From Nonomuraea guangzhouensis (GTDB taxonomy: Bacteria; Actinomycetota; Actinomycetes; Streptosporangiales; Streptosporangiaceae), in the NCBI RefSeq assembly GCF_019396345.1, contig NZ_JAHKRM010000040.1:56086-120085 (forward strand): a stretch of 64,000 bases of DNA, given 5' to 3'. A program made the position numbers and the translations under genes. This document shows positions 33,184-41,725 of this stretch, piece after piece; the first letter of the stretch is position 1; every line of letters begins with the position of its first letter. The notes under the pieces are model-generated. The model ran no database searches, was not told the DNA's origin, and saw nothing but the letters and a program-made list of their open reading frames with translations.

Positions 33184-34644
33184 GTGTTCCTCGACCCAGC
33201 AACCTGGCAGGGCCGGATCTTCGTCGCCGGGGCCTGGTCTCCCGGCGGCGGCGGCACGATCGACGTCACCGAGCCCGCGACGGGCTCCGTACTCGGGCAG
33301 GCCGGCCTGGCCGACGCGGCCGACCTCGGCAGAGCCGCCGAGAGCGCGGCCGAGGCGCAGCGCGAATGGGCCGCCACCCCGCACCCCCGGCGCGCGGCCG
33401 TGCTGCGGCGCGCGGCGCAGCTCTGGAGCGAGCACGCGGAAGAGATCACCTGGTGGAACGTCCGCGAGGTCGGCGCGGTGCCCGCCATGGCCGGGTTCGC
33501 CGTGCACGTCGCCGAGCAGGAGTGCTACGAGGCGGCGAGCCTGCCCAGCCGCTCCTACGGGGAGCTGCTGCCGAGCGAGGAGCCGCGCCTGTCGATGGCC
33601 AGGCGGATGCCCGTCGGCGTCGTCGGGGTCATCTCGCCGTTCAACGTGCCGATCATCCTGGGGATCCGCTCGGTCGCGCCCGCGCTGGCCCTGGGCAACG
33701 CGGTCATCCTCAAGCCCGACCCCAGGACCGCCGTGACCGGCGGCGTGACGATCGCCCGCGTCCTGGAGGAGGCGGGCCTGCCGCCGGGGGTCTTCCAGAT
33801 GCTGCCCGGCGGGAGCGACGTGGGTGAGGCGATGGTGACGCACCCGCTGGTGCGCGTCATCTCCTTCACCGGCTCGACCGCCGCGGGGCGCCGGGTGGGC
33901 GAGCTCGCCGGCCGGCACCTCAAGCGGGCGCACCTGGAGCTCGGCGGCAACTCGGCGCTGATCGTCCTCGACGACGCCGACGTGGACCAGGCCGCCAACC
34001 TCGCCGCGTTCGGCACGTTCTTCCACCAGGGCCAGATCTGCATGACGACCGGACGGCACCTGGTGCACGAGCGCGTCTACGACGACTTCGTGGAACGGCT
34101 GGCCGCCAAGGCCGCGAACCTGCCGGTCGGCGACCCGGCCGGCCAGCAGGTCGCGCTCGGCCCGCTGATCGACGCCGGCCAGCGCGACCGGATCCATCGG
34201 GTGGTCACCACGAGCGTGGAGGCCGGCGCGAAGCTCGCCGCGGGTGGCAGCTACGACGGGCTGTTCTACCCGGCGACCGTGCTGTCGGAGGTGACGCCGG
34301 ACGTGCCCGCCTTCACCGAGGAGATCTTCGGTCCCGTCGCGCCGGTCACCCGCTTCTCCGGCGTGGAGGAGGCCGTACGGCTGGCCACCGCCACCGAGTA
34401 CGGCCTGTCGCTGGGGATCGTCACCAGGGACGTGATGAAGGGCCTGGCCCTGGCCGACCGCGTCCCGACCGGCATCGTGCACATCAACGACCAGACGGTC
34501 AGCGACGAGGCCAACAGCCCGTTCGGCGGCATCGGCGCCTCCGGCACGGGCGCGCGCTTCGGCGGCGCCGCCGCCAACATCGAGGCGTTCACCGAGACCC
34601 GCTGGGTCACCATGCGCGGCGAGCCACCCACCTACCCCTTCTAA
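33184..34644 (+). CDS. Aldehyde dehydrogenase (benzaldehyde dehydrogenase-like)
   Basis: A 486-residue NAD(P)-dependent ALDH. ISPFNVPIILGIRSVAPALALGNAV and FTGSTAAGRRVGE form the cofactor site. The general base Glu is present in HLELGGNSALIV and the nucleophile Cys is in HQGQICMTTGRH; these segments resemble benzaldehyde dehydrogenases. In contrast to the partner ALDH at 26165 all catalytic residues are intact. GTG 33184 has AAGGGGG 5 bases upstream. It should oxidise an aromatic aldehyde to the acid, in line with the adjacent importer and IclR regulator. Confidence 0.9.
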   Translation: MFLDPATWQGRIFVAGAWSPGGGGTIDVTEPATGSVLGQAGLADAADLGRAAESAAEAQREWAATPHPRRAAVLRRAAQLWSEHAEEITWWNVREVGAVPAMAGFAVHVAEQECYEAASLPSRSYGELLPSEEPRLSMARRMPVGVVGVISPFNVPIILGIRSVAPALALGNAVILKPDPRTAVTGGVTIARVLEEAGLPPGVFQMLPGGSDVGEAMVTHPLVRVISFTGSTAAGRRVGELAGRHLKRAHLELGGNSALIVLDDADVDQAANLAAFGTFFHQGQICMTTGRHLVHERVYDDFVERLAAKAANLPVGDPAGQQVALGPLIDAGQRDRIHRVVTTSVEAGAKLAAGGSYDGLFYPATVLSEVTPDVPAFTEEIFGPVAPVTRFSGVEEAVRLATATEYGLSLGIVTRDVMKGLALADRVPTGIVHINDQTVSDEANSPFGGIGASGTGARFGGAAANIEAFTETRWVTMRGEPPTYPF

Positions 34645-35017
34645 GGGAATCGCGTCAACGGTCGGCGTCGCCCTCCTCAAGGATCTTGGCGGCGGTGGCT
34701 GGATCCATGAGCGTGGACCAGACCTGCTCAGCTCCGTAAAGAGGCCGATGCGGAGCCGGTGTTCGCATCCCCAGCTGGCTCGATCGCAGCCGGGGATGCG
34801 GGCGAGGATCACCGCGACGATGTCGTCAGGGGCGCTCCCGATGATCCGTACAGCAACATAGTTAGGCCTTGATGGCCTCGGCGACGAAGTTCTTCTTCGC
34901 CATCTTCAGCTGGTGAGCTCCGAGTCAACGACCAAACGCATCGAAGATCTAAAGGCAGGGTCTCCAACGGACGGTCTCCGAATTTGTCCATTGAACTCAC
35001 GTATGTCGGCCTCCTGG
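34645..35017. other. 373-base stretch without a supported gene
   Basis: Lies between the ALDH and response-regulator genes, whose ends converge. Its GC is visibly lower and its third-position bias is lost. Short minus-strand readings such as WSTLMDPATAAKILEEGD (near 34670-34730) and MAKKNFVAEAIKA (near 34862-34903) look protein-like but are each broken by stops. It may be the eroded remains of one or more genes. I see no hairpin terminator or promoter that I trust. Confidence 0.4.
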
Positions 35018-35695
35018 TCAGCTCCCCAAGCCGTGGCGGTCGGCGTAGTGGGTGGCCTCGACGCGGTTGCGGACCCCGATTTTGGCGAACACGTTGTTGA
35101 TGTGCGTCTTGACCGTGGCCTCGCCGATGAACAGCGCCGCGGCGATTTCCGCATTGCTCAGCCCGCCCGCGATCAGGCCGAGCACCTCGGCCTCGCGGGC
35201 CGTCAGGCCGCCGGGCAACTGCCGCGCCATGGGCCGCGGTGCGCGGTCCATCGCCGCCACCAGCCGGTCCGACACCTTGGCGTCGAAGGTCGACTGCCCG
35301 GCGACGGCCGAACGCAGCGCCGCCGCGATCTCGGCGCGGCCCGCGTCCTTGGTCAGGTAGCCGCGCGCTCCTGCCCGCAGCGCGCGGGCGATCGACTCGT
35401 CGTCGGTGTAGGTGGTGAGGACGACGACCGCCAGGCCGGGATACTCGCTGACGATCCGGCCGGTCGCCTCGACGCCGTCCATGACGGGCATCCGCAGGTC
35501 CATCAGCACGACGTCCACGGGGCGCGCGCCGTCTGCGCTTTCCGCCCCGTCTGCGGCGTTCGCGGCCAGCAGGGTGAGGGCCTGGCGGCCGTCGCCGGCC
35601 GTACCGACGACCTCGACGTCCTCGACCAGGCCGAGCAGGGCGGCCAGGCCCTCGCGCATCAGCTGCTGGTCGTCCACCACGACCACCCTGATCAC
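35018..35695 (-). CDS. NarL/LuxR-family response regulator
   Basis: A 225-residue regulator: receiver domain (residues 1-130) with acidic pocket Asp8/Asp9 and phosphoacceptor Asp66 in VVLMDLRMP, and a C-terminal LuxR helix-turn-helix (LTAREAEVLGLIAGGLSNAEIA, split here across its helices) ending in TVKTHINNVFAKIGV. A somewhat long acidic loop (ADGAESADGARPVD) precedes the phosphorylation site. The gene is 40 bases after its cognate kinase on the same strand. It should activate or repress target promoters upon phosphorylation. Confidence 0.93.
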   Translation of the reverse strand: MIRVVVVDDQQLMREGLAALLGLVEDVEVVGTAGDGRQALTLLAANAADGAESADGARPVDVVLMDLRMPVMDGVEATGRIVSEYPGLAVVVLTTYTDDESIARALRAGARGYLTKDAGRAEIAAALRSAVAGQSTFDAKVSDRLVAAMDRAPRPMARQLPGGLTAREAEVLGLIAGGLSNAEIAAALFIGEATVKTHINNVFAKIGVRNRVEATHYADRHGLGS

Positions 35696-35735
35696 TCCCG
35701 CACCTCCACCATCCCCTGTGCGCCCACCGCTCCGC

Positions 35736-36863
35736 TCACTCTGGCACCTCTGCGGTCACCTGCCAGCTTCCGTCGTGGTGGCCGGAGTCGAGCGTGCCCC
35801 CGGCCAGCGCGAGACGTTCGCGCATGCCGGTCAGCCCGAACCCGCCCTTGGCCGGAACCTCGGCGGGCAGCGAGTTACGTACCCGCAATCGCACCACATC
35901 GGCGGTGAAGTCGAGCGTCATCGACACGGGCGCGTCCGGCGCGTGCCTGGCCGCGTTCGTCAGCGCCTCCCGTGCGGTCGCGACCAGTGAGACGGTGGCC
36001 GCCGACGACAGCCCGCGCGGGACCCCGTCCGCGCGGAAGTCCACCGGCGACCGGTGGTCGCGCCGATGCACCTCGGCCAGCGCGGAGAGCGCGCCGGCCA
36101 GCGAGGGGATGTCCTGCCGCAGTGCGGCGACCGCGTTGCGGGCCTCCGTCAGGCCGTCGGCGGCCAGCTTGCGCGAGCGCCGCACCGTCGCCAGCGCGGT
36201 GGCTACGTCGCCCTTCTCCGCCAGCATGGCCTCGGCCAGCTCCAGTTGCACACCCAGCACGCCCAGCGAGTGCGCGAGCACGTCGTGGATCTCGCGGGCG
36301 ATCCTGGTGCGCTCGTCCAGCGCGGCTGCTCGGGCCTGCTCCGCCTGGGCGAGCCGGGTCTGCTCCAGGAGCCGTTCGGCCTGCTCCCGCCGTACGACGT
36401 GCTGCCGATGATTGACGCCGATCAGTGTGATCGCGAGCAGCATCAGCGCCTGCCCGAACGCATCGGCCGGCGACTCCCCGGAGACCGGCCATGTCAGTAC
36501 GGCCAGTGCCATCGTGCCCGCGCCAACGGCCATGATGGCGGCCACGGGCGGGGCGGCGAGCGCGGCGAACCGGCCGAGGAGGACCGCCGTGAGGAGCACC
36601 GCGGAACTGTCCTCGGCGGCCCCCAGGGCAACAGCCGGCAGCAGCGTCGCCGCGCCCAGCAGCGCGGCCGCGAGCCTGGGCCGGGACCGGTCGAGCGACA
36701 CGAACAACAGCCAGCACACGGCGCTCACCCCGTACAACGCCCAGACCCACGGCGCGCTCTCCCGGGCGGTGACCAGGATGGCGGTGACGAACAGCGTGCC
36801 GAACACCTGCACCACCAGCCAGCCCGGTGCGATGGTGTCCGGCAGCGACCGTTTCTCCTTCAT
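35736..36863 (-). CDS. Sensor histidine kinase, HisKA_3 type
   Basis: A 375-residue membrane kinase. Five or six membrane helices (residues 12-150) are followed by a coiled linker, the HisKA_3 dimerisation helix with His193 in REIHDVLAHSLG, and a C-terminal HATPase domain (AREALTNAARHAPDA as N-box, GGFGLTGMRERLALAGG as G-box). It lacks a large extracellular sensor, so it likely senses membrane state or works with a partner. It is downstream of the 57-residue membrane peptide gene and upstream of the response regulator, on one transcript. Confidence 0.92.
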   Translation of the reverse strand: MKEKRSLPDTIAPGWLVVQVFGTLFVTAILVTARESAPWVWALYGVSAVCWLLFVSLDRSRPRLAAALLGAATLLPAVALGAAEDSSAVLLTAVLLGRFAALAAPPVAAIMAVGAGTMALAVLTWPVSGESPADAFGQALMLLAITLIGVNHRQHVVRREQAERLLEQTRLAQAEQARAAALDERTRIAREIHDVLAHSLGVLGVQLELAEAMLAEKGDVATALATVRRSRKLAADGLTEARNAVAALRQDIPSLAGALSALAEVHRRDHRSPVDFRADGVPRGLSSAATVSLVATAREALTNAARHAPDAPVSMTLDFTADVVRLRVRNSLPAEVPAKGGFGLTGMRERLALAGGTLDSGHHDGSWQVTAEVPE

Positions 36864-36890
36864 GCGCAGATTCCACCAGGTACGCGGTCG

Positions 36891-37064
36891 TCAGCGCAGC
36901 CGGGTGATGACCTCGAGGAGAAGGAGCCGGTAGGCGACGAACCCCACCAGCACCACACCGGCGACCACCACGATCGCGATCAACGCCTTGCCGTTCACCT
37001 TGCCCCCTTTGAGCGATTCCTGCGCTTTGCCGGCTGCGAGCCTGAGCAGTTCGTTCCTGTCCAT
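36891..37064 (-). CDS. Small single-helix membrane protein preceding a two-component system
   Basis: A 57-residue protein: a basic amphipathic N-terminus (MDRNELLRLAAGKAQESLKG) and one strong membrane helix (ALIAIVVVAGVVLVGFVAY), then a short RLLLLEVITRLR tail. No family recognised. The ATG at 37064 is preceded at 8 bases by TAGCGT on the same strand, a leaderless layout, making this the promoter-proximal gene of the kinase/regulator operon. It could modulate the kinase, which has little sensory domain of its own; this is inference from position. Confidence 0.65.
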   Translation of the reverse strand: MDRNELLRLAAGKAQESLKGGKVNGKALIAIVVVAGVVLVGFVAYRLLLLEVITRLR

Positions 37065-37184
37065 GACCCATGACGCTAGGGATCGGGGCGGGTGGAGCGG
37101 CACCGCCGGATGGTGGAGATCCGGGTGGAGAGGCAGGGTGGAGCGCCTAGACGTCCGGAGCTTGCGTGAAGGCGCCGCGTCAGG

Positions 37185-38918
37185 TTACGGCCTGGTGCGG
37201 AGCAGGCCGGCCTGCCGGCGGATGTCGGCCGTGGCCGCGTCCAGCTTCTCCTGGTCGGGGAGCGTGGTGTTGCCCTCGTACGTGACCCCCTCCGGCACCT
37301 CGCCCGACCCGACCGGGTCGGCGTCCCAGAAGTTGCCCCGGTAGACGACCTTCTCCAGCGGCGGCGACACCTGCAGGACGGCGGTGTTGTCGGCGCCCGC
37401 GACCACGTTGTCCTCGACGGTCACCCACGCGGCGCCGTAGTCGGTGTAGAGGCCGAAGTTGTACGGCGTGCGGGTGTCCGTGATGACGTTGCCCCGGATC
37501 ACCGCGCCGTTCTCGTACGAGTCGCCCTGCGGGCCCGACAGGTAGACACCGCCGCCGTCGGCCAGCACCAGCATCGTGCCGGCGGTGAGGTTGCGCAGGA
37601 TGCGGGTGCCCTCGGCGGGCCCGGCCACGATGCCGCAGTGGGGCACGTCCCCGACCTGGTTGTGGGCGACCGTGCAGCCCTTGGTGCCCTGCAGCGCGAT
37701 GCCGGGGGAGCCGGCGAACTCCAGGCCGGTGTGGTGGATCCAGTTGTCCTCGACCAGGGCGTTCTCGGTCCCGGTGACGGAGACGGCGGTGGCCGAGAGC
37801 GTGTCCAGGTCGCACCCGCGCACGCTGACGTCCGCGCCGCCGGTGAGCCCCAGCCCGGCGGCGCCCATCCGGGTGAAGCGGCAGCGCTCGATCTCCACGC
37901 GTACCCCGCCCTCGACCACCACGCACGCGGGGATCGTGGCCGACGCGCGCGGGACCGTCACCCACGCCTGCCCCTCGACCAGCGACACCTTGTCGACGGG
38001 GCCGCCCTCGTAGTAGCCGCTGCCGTGGTAGTGCAGGAAGCCTTCCGCCCGGCCGGGCCGCAGCCAGGTGGCGTCGGCGAAGACCAGGCCACGGAAGGAC
38101 ACGTCGCTTGTGCCGGTGGCCCGCACCAGCGTCTCCAGAACCGGGGCGACCACCCGCGTACGCTCCGGCGCCTCTCCCGGGAGGGGCAGGTAGCGCAGGA
38201 CGTGGTGGCCGGGCCGCGAGCGGTCCAGGACGAAGGTGCCGGGCTCGGTGAGGAAGCTGACGTCGTTCTCGATCCGGGTCGGCAGGCCGGGCCCGTGTGA
38301 GGTGTTGCCGTCCCAGGCGAAGTTGTAGAGGTCGAGGGCCCACCCGAAGCCGGGCTGAGCCATGGTGATCTCGGTCCGCTCGCCATGGCCGGTGACCGTG
38401 GCGACGCCGCAGCGGGCCTCGGTCCACGGGTAGACGCCGCGGTGGACGAACTCGACGTCGGCGGGGCTGTGCCAGCTCTGGGGGTCCGCGCTGTCGGTCT
38501 CGTAGCCGGTCTCCGTCATGGTCGCGGTGCCGGGCAGGCCGTCTATGGCGGCGCGCTCGGACCTGCGGCCGTCGACGTACAGCTGGCGGGTGTCCAGATC
38601 GCCCACCTCGGCCAGCCAGACGCCGTCCTCGACCCGCCAGCCGGTGATCTCCTGCCCGCCGCTGACGACGACCTCCTCCTGCTCGGCGCTCCCGTAGCCG
38701 TAGGCCTGGTAGACGATCCGGTGACCGTCACGGCCGGAGTCGGCCTCGGTGAGCTCGAACGGCGTGGTCAGCACGTGGGTCCCGGCCCGTAACTGGACGA
38801 CGACGTCTCCGCCCGCGGCCCGGGCGGCGTCCCGGGCGCGGTGCAGGCCGGCGAACGGGCGCTCCGCGGTGCCGGGCCAGGAATCACTGCCCGAAGGATC
38901 GACGTGGAACTCGGTCAT
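37185..38918 (-). CDS. Right-handed parallel beta-helix protein
   Basis: A 577-residue protein of the pectate-lyase-like beta-helix class. The start FHVDPSGSDSWPGTAERPFAGLH is typical of polysaccharide-active beta-helix enzymes, where the first coils begin. From about residue 340 on, repeated 20-25 residue coils appear (VRVEIERCRFTRMGAAGLGL, LVEDNWIHHTGLEFAG, ILRNLTAGTMLVLADGGGV). There is no signal peptide, so it should be cytoplasmic or need a non-classical route. Probable action on oligosaccharides imported into the cell; the substrate is unknown. It is divergent from a TetR regulator and shares an AT-rich operator region with it. Confidence 0.85.
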   Translation of the reverse strand: MTEFHVDPSGSDSWPGTAERPFAGLHRARDAARAAGGDVVVQLRAGTHVLTTPFELTEADSGRDGHRIVYQAYGYGSAEQEEVVVSGGQEITGWRVEDGVWLAEVGDLDTRQLYVDGRRSERAAIDGLPGTATMTETGYETDSADPQSWHSPADVEFVHRGVYPWTEARCGVATVTGHGERTEITMAQPGFGWALDLYNFAWDGNTSHGPGLPTRIENDVSFLTEPGTFVLDRSRPGHHVLRYLPLPGEAPERTRVVAPVLETLVRATGTSDVSFRGLVFADATWLRPGRAEGFLHYHGSGYYEGGPVDKVSLVEGQAWVTVPRASATIPACVVVEGGVRVEIERCRFTRMGAAGLGLTGGADVSVRGCDLDTLSATAVSVTGTENALVEDNWIHHTGLEFAGSPGIALQGTKGCTVAHNQVGDVPHCGIVAGPAEGTRILRNLTAGTMLVLADGGGVYLSGPQGDSYENGAVIRGNVITDTRTPYNFGLYTDYGAAWVTVEDNVVAGADNTAVLQVSPPLEKVVYRGNFWDADPVGSGEVPEGVTYEGNTTLPDQEKLDAATADIRRQAGLLRTRP

Positions 38919-38936
38919 GATGTGCCGCCCCTTTGC

Positions 38937-38972
38937 TGTTTATGATGTACACAGGGTTTTATACCATAAACA
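38937..38972. promoter_or_regulatory. AT-rich inverted repeat, candidate TetR operator
   Basis: TGTTTATG (38937-38944) and CATAAACA (38965-38972) form a perfect inverted repeat 20 bases apart; CTTTG/CAAAG-like flanks extend it. It fills the 66-base gap between the divergent beta-helix and TetR genes and is far more AT-rich than its surroundings. AAAGGAGG for the TetR gene starts at its right edge. Confidence 0.55.
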
Positions 38973-38984
38973 AAGGAGGCGCCA

Positions 38985-39872
38985 ATGACCAGAGGCGGCG
39001 CGGACAATCCCGACGACGGGGTGGAGCTGCTGTGGGGGGACGGCGACGGCGAGCCGCGACCGGGGCTGAGCCTGGGCCGGATCGTCCAGGCGGCGATCGA
39101 GCTGGCGGACGCCGACGGGCTGGAGGGCCTGTCGATGCGCAAGGTCGCCGAACGGCTCGGGTTCACCACGATGTCGCTCTACCGCCACGTGCCCGGCCGC
39201 GACCACCTGCTCGACCTCATGCGCGACGCCGTCATCGGCCTCCCGGGCACGATCCCACCTGAAGGGGCGCGGGCCGGCGAAGCGGGCGGGTGGCGGGCGC
39301 GGCTGGAGGCGTGCGCGCGTGAAGGGTGGGAACTGCGTAAACGGCACCCCTGGGTGGCCGAGGTGCGCGGCACCCGACGGGTGCCTGGTCCCAACGCCGT
39401 GGCCCACTACGAGTACATGCTGAGCGCCGTCTCCGGCACCGGCCTCACGCCCGCGGAGATGATCGCCGTCGTCGGGCTCGTCGCCCGGTTCGTCGACTCC
39501 GAGGCCGTACGGCTGGCGGAGGTGGCGCGGACCGAACGGCTCAGCGGAGTGAGCGAGGAGGAGTGGTGGGGCGCTCGCGACACGCTCTACGCGCGCCTCG
39601 ACCGCTACCCGACCCTCACCCACCTGTGGGAGGCGGGGGGCTACGACGAGCCGGAGGACCCGTTCGAGTTCGGCCTGCGCCGGGTGCTGGACGGCATCGA
39701 GGTCTTGGTACAGGAGCGTGATGAAACGCGTGACGAAAGCTGTCAGATGTGTGGCGCGCCGGTCGAACGGGCCGCGTCGGGACGCCCGCGCGCGTACTGC
39801 TCGCGGGCCTGCCAGCAGCGCGCCTACCGCGAGCGCAGATCCGGGGTCACGCGTGGTCGAGAACGTTCATGA
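38985..39872 (+). CDS. TetR/AcrR-family regulator with a C-terminal zinc-binding tail
   Basis: A 295-residue regulator. The DNA-binding domain follows a ~27-residue N-terminal arm (AAIELADADGLEGLSMRKVAERLGF, broken here at the helix junction, then TTMSLYRHVPGRDHLLDLM), with a TetR C-terminal ligand domain of the TetR_C type. Residues 253-276 add CQMC and YCSRAC knuckles (Cys253, 256, 272, 276) followed by the basic QQRAYRERR, a small zinc ribbon also seen at the ends of other actinobacterial proteins. It could give extra DNA contacts or metal control. ATG 38985 has AAAGGAGG 6 bases upstream. The last 26 bases overlap the end of the convergent CheR-PAS gene. Confidence 0.9.
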   Translation: MTRGGADNPDDGVELLWGDGDGEPRPGLSLGRIVQAAIELADADGLEGLSMRKVAERLGFTTMSLYRHVPGRDHLLDLMRDAVIGLPGTIPPEGARAGEAGGWRARLEACAREGWELRKRHPWVAEVRGTRRVPGPNAVAHYEYMLSAVSGTGLTPAEMIAVVGLVARFVDSEAVRLAEVARTERLSGVSEEEWWGARDTLYARLDRYPTLTHLWEAGGYDEPEDPFEFGLRRVLDGIEVLVQERDETRDESCQMCGAPVERAASGRPRAYCSRACQQRAYRERRSGVTRGRERS

Positions 39873-41697
39873 CCAGGATGAGCCCCCGCACCGAGTCGTC
39901 GGCCTTGCGCAGGTGGGACAGCTGCACGGTGAGCGGGGTGGGGCGGCCGTGCCGGTTGACGGCGTTGAGCACCATCCGGCCGGCCGGGTCGGCGCTCTGG
40001 CCGTCGAGGAGCGCGGCCCGCAGATACGGGTCCAGCGAGTCGAGCGGCAGGCCGATGTCCAGGGCGTCGAGTTTGCCGCCCACGGCCTCCGCCGAGCGGA
40101 CGCCCCACAGCTCCTCGGCCCCGCGGCTCCAGACCATCACCCGTAACTCCTCGTCGAGGACCACCACGGCGTCGCCGAGGCTACGCACCACCGCGGACAC
40201 GAACTGGTTGGCCTGGTCCAGCTCGACGCCGCGCGACGTCAGCACGTCGTTGATGTGCTGGAGCTCGTCATTGGTGGACTGGAGCTCCTCGTTCATCGTC
40301 TCCAGCTCCTCGTTGGTCGACTGGAGCTCCTCGTTCGTGGTCTCCAGCTCTTCGTTGGTGGAGCGGAGTTCTTCGTTGGTGGTCTCCAGCTCCTCGTTGA
40401 GCGACTGGAGCTCCTCGTACGCCTGCTCCAGCTCCCTGTTGGCCCGTTCCAACTCGTCGCGGAGCCGGCGATAGCGGGTGACGTCGGAGAAGTGGATGCC
40501 CACGCCGACGTGTTCGCCCCCGGCCAGGAGCGGGACGACCGAGATGTCGAAGACGCCGCCGTCGGCCACGCCGGGCCGATGCCACGTGACCTCCCGCAGC
40601 TCGACCGGGCGCTGGTCCTGACAGGCCCGCTCGATCACCGAGCGCAGCTCGACGGGCCGGTAGGACACCTCCAGATCCTGGAAGGGGCGCCCGACGTCGC
40701 GGGCGTTGAGGTTGAACAGGGACTCCGCCCGGGAGTTGACCATGGCCAGGGTGCCGGAGCCGTCGACGACGAGCTGCGCCACCGGCCCCGAGCTCAGCGC
40801 CGCCGCCTCCAGCGCGGGCAGGCGGTGGTCGTGCGCCTCGCCCGACCCGACCGCCGGCCACGGCGCGCGGTCCGCGGGGAAGGTGGAGACGACCTTCCTG
40901 AACAGCCGCATGCGCAGGTTGACCGGCTCGAACCTGTCGCCGTGGTTGAGCATCGTCTCGGCCTTGCCGAGGAACAGGAAGCCGGGATCGGCCAGCGCGA
41001 AGTGGAAGCGGCGCAGGATGTTGAGCTGCGTCTCGGTGTTGAAGTACATCAGCGTGTTGCGGGCCAGCAGCAGGTCGACCCGCGAGATCGGCGCGTTGTG
41101 CGTGAGGTCGTTGCGGCCGAAGACGATCTGGCGGCGCAGGTCGCGGCGGAAGGCGAAACCATTCTCGACCGGCTCGAAGTAGGTCTCGCGCAGGTCTGAC
41201 GGCAGCTCGCGGAGCCGGCGCTCGTTGTAGATCCCGGTCCTGGCGACCTGGAGCGCCTTCTCGTCGAGATCCGTGCCGTAGATCTTCACCCGCTCGCGGA
41301 AGCGCTCCGTGCCGAGCTCCTCGGCCAGCACCATGGCCACGGTGTACGCCTCTTCGCCCGTGGCGCAGCCCGCGCTCCACACTCTGATCGCCTTGCCCGC
41401 GTTCTCGCCGCCGAGCAGCCTGGGGATCACGCTCTCGCGGAGTGCCTGCCACGCCGCCGTGTCACGGAGGAAGCCGGTGACGTTGATCAGCAGGCTGTCG
41501 AAGAGCCGGGTGAACTCCTCCGGCTCGAGCTCGAGAAAGTCGCGGTATTCGCTGTAGTCGCGCAGCTTCAGCGACTCCAGGCGCCGGCCGATGCGGCGCA
41601 TGAGAGTGGTGCGCTTGTAACCGGTGAAATCGAAGCCCCGGGTCTCCTTGAGAAGGACGAGGAGGTCATCGAAATCATGCTCTTCCTCTGGTGCCAC
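39847..41697 (-). CDS. CheR-type methyltransferase with two PAS domains and a long coiled coil
   Basis: A 616-residue signalling protein. Residues 10-275 form a CheR methyltransferase (GYKRTTLMRRIGRRL; SAM site WSAGCATGEEAYT, 108-120; LLARNTLMYF). A PAS domain follows (about 300-408), then a coiled coil (412-487) of seven-residue units like NEELETT and NEELQST, and a second PAS (495-616). It resembles CheB-CheR-PAS fusions but has no CheB methylesterase. The GTG at 41697 stands 6 bases after TACTCT, so it may have its own leaderless promoter despite lying downstream of the stressosome operon. Probable role: PAS-sensed methylation of an unknown partner. Confidence 0.88.
   Translation of the reverse strand: MAPEEEHDFDDLLVLLKETRGFDFTGYKRTTLMRRIGRRLESLKLRDYSEYRDFLELEPEEFTRLFDSLLINVTGFLRDTAAWQALRESVIPRLLGGENAGKAIRVWSAGCATGEEAYTVAMVLAEELGTERFRERVKIYGTDLDEKALQVARTGIYNERRLRELPSDLRETYFEPVENGFAFRRDLRRQIVFGRNDLTHNAPISRVDLLLARNTLMYFNTETQLNILRRFHFALADPGFLFLGKAETMLNHGDRFEPVNLRMRLFRKVVSTFPADRAPWPAVGSGEAHDHRLPALEAAALSSGPVAQLVVDGSGTLAMVNSRAESLFNLNARDVGRPFQDLEVSYRPVELRSVIERACQDQRPVELREVTWHRPGVADGGVFDISVVPLLAGGEHVGVGIHFSDVTRYRRLRDELERANRELEQAYEELQSLNEELETTNEELRSTNEELETTNEELQSTNEELETMNEELQSTNDELQHINDVLTSRGVELDQANQFVSAVVRSLGDAVVVLDEELRVMVWSRGAEELWGVRSAEAVGGKLDALDIGLPLDSLDPYLRAALLDGQSADPAGRMVLNAVNRHGRPTPLTVQLSHLRKADDSVRGLILVMNVLDHA
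40258..40440. repeat. 21-base tandem repeats encoding coiled-coil heptads
   Basis: About eight consecutive 21-base units of the form GAGCTCCTCGTTGGTGGTCTC and relatives lie within the CheR-PAS gene. Each encodes one heptad (consensus NEELETT/NEELQST). Such DNA can expand or contract by whole heptads without a frameshift. Confidence 0.75.
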
Positions 41698-41725
41698 AGA
41701 GGAAGAGTACGCCGAGTCGGGCTGC

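Noticed and set aside
34862..34903. Small peptide gene reading MAKKNFVAEAIKA on the minus strand
   Set aside because: Only 13 codons with no Shine-Dalgarno or promoter; treated as part of the eroded stretch.
40258..40440. Regularly repeated 21-base units resembling a repeat array or CRISPR
   Set aside because: There are no unique spacers and the units encode coiled-coil heptads in frame within the CheR-PAS protein.
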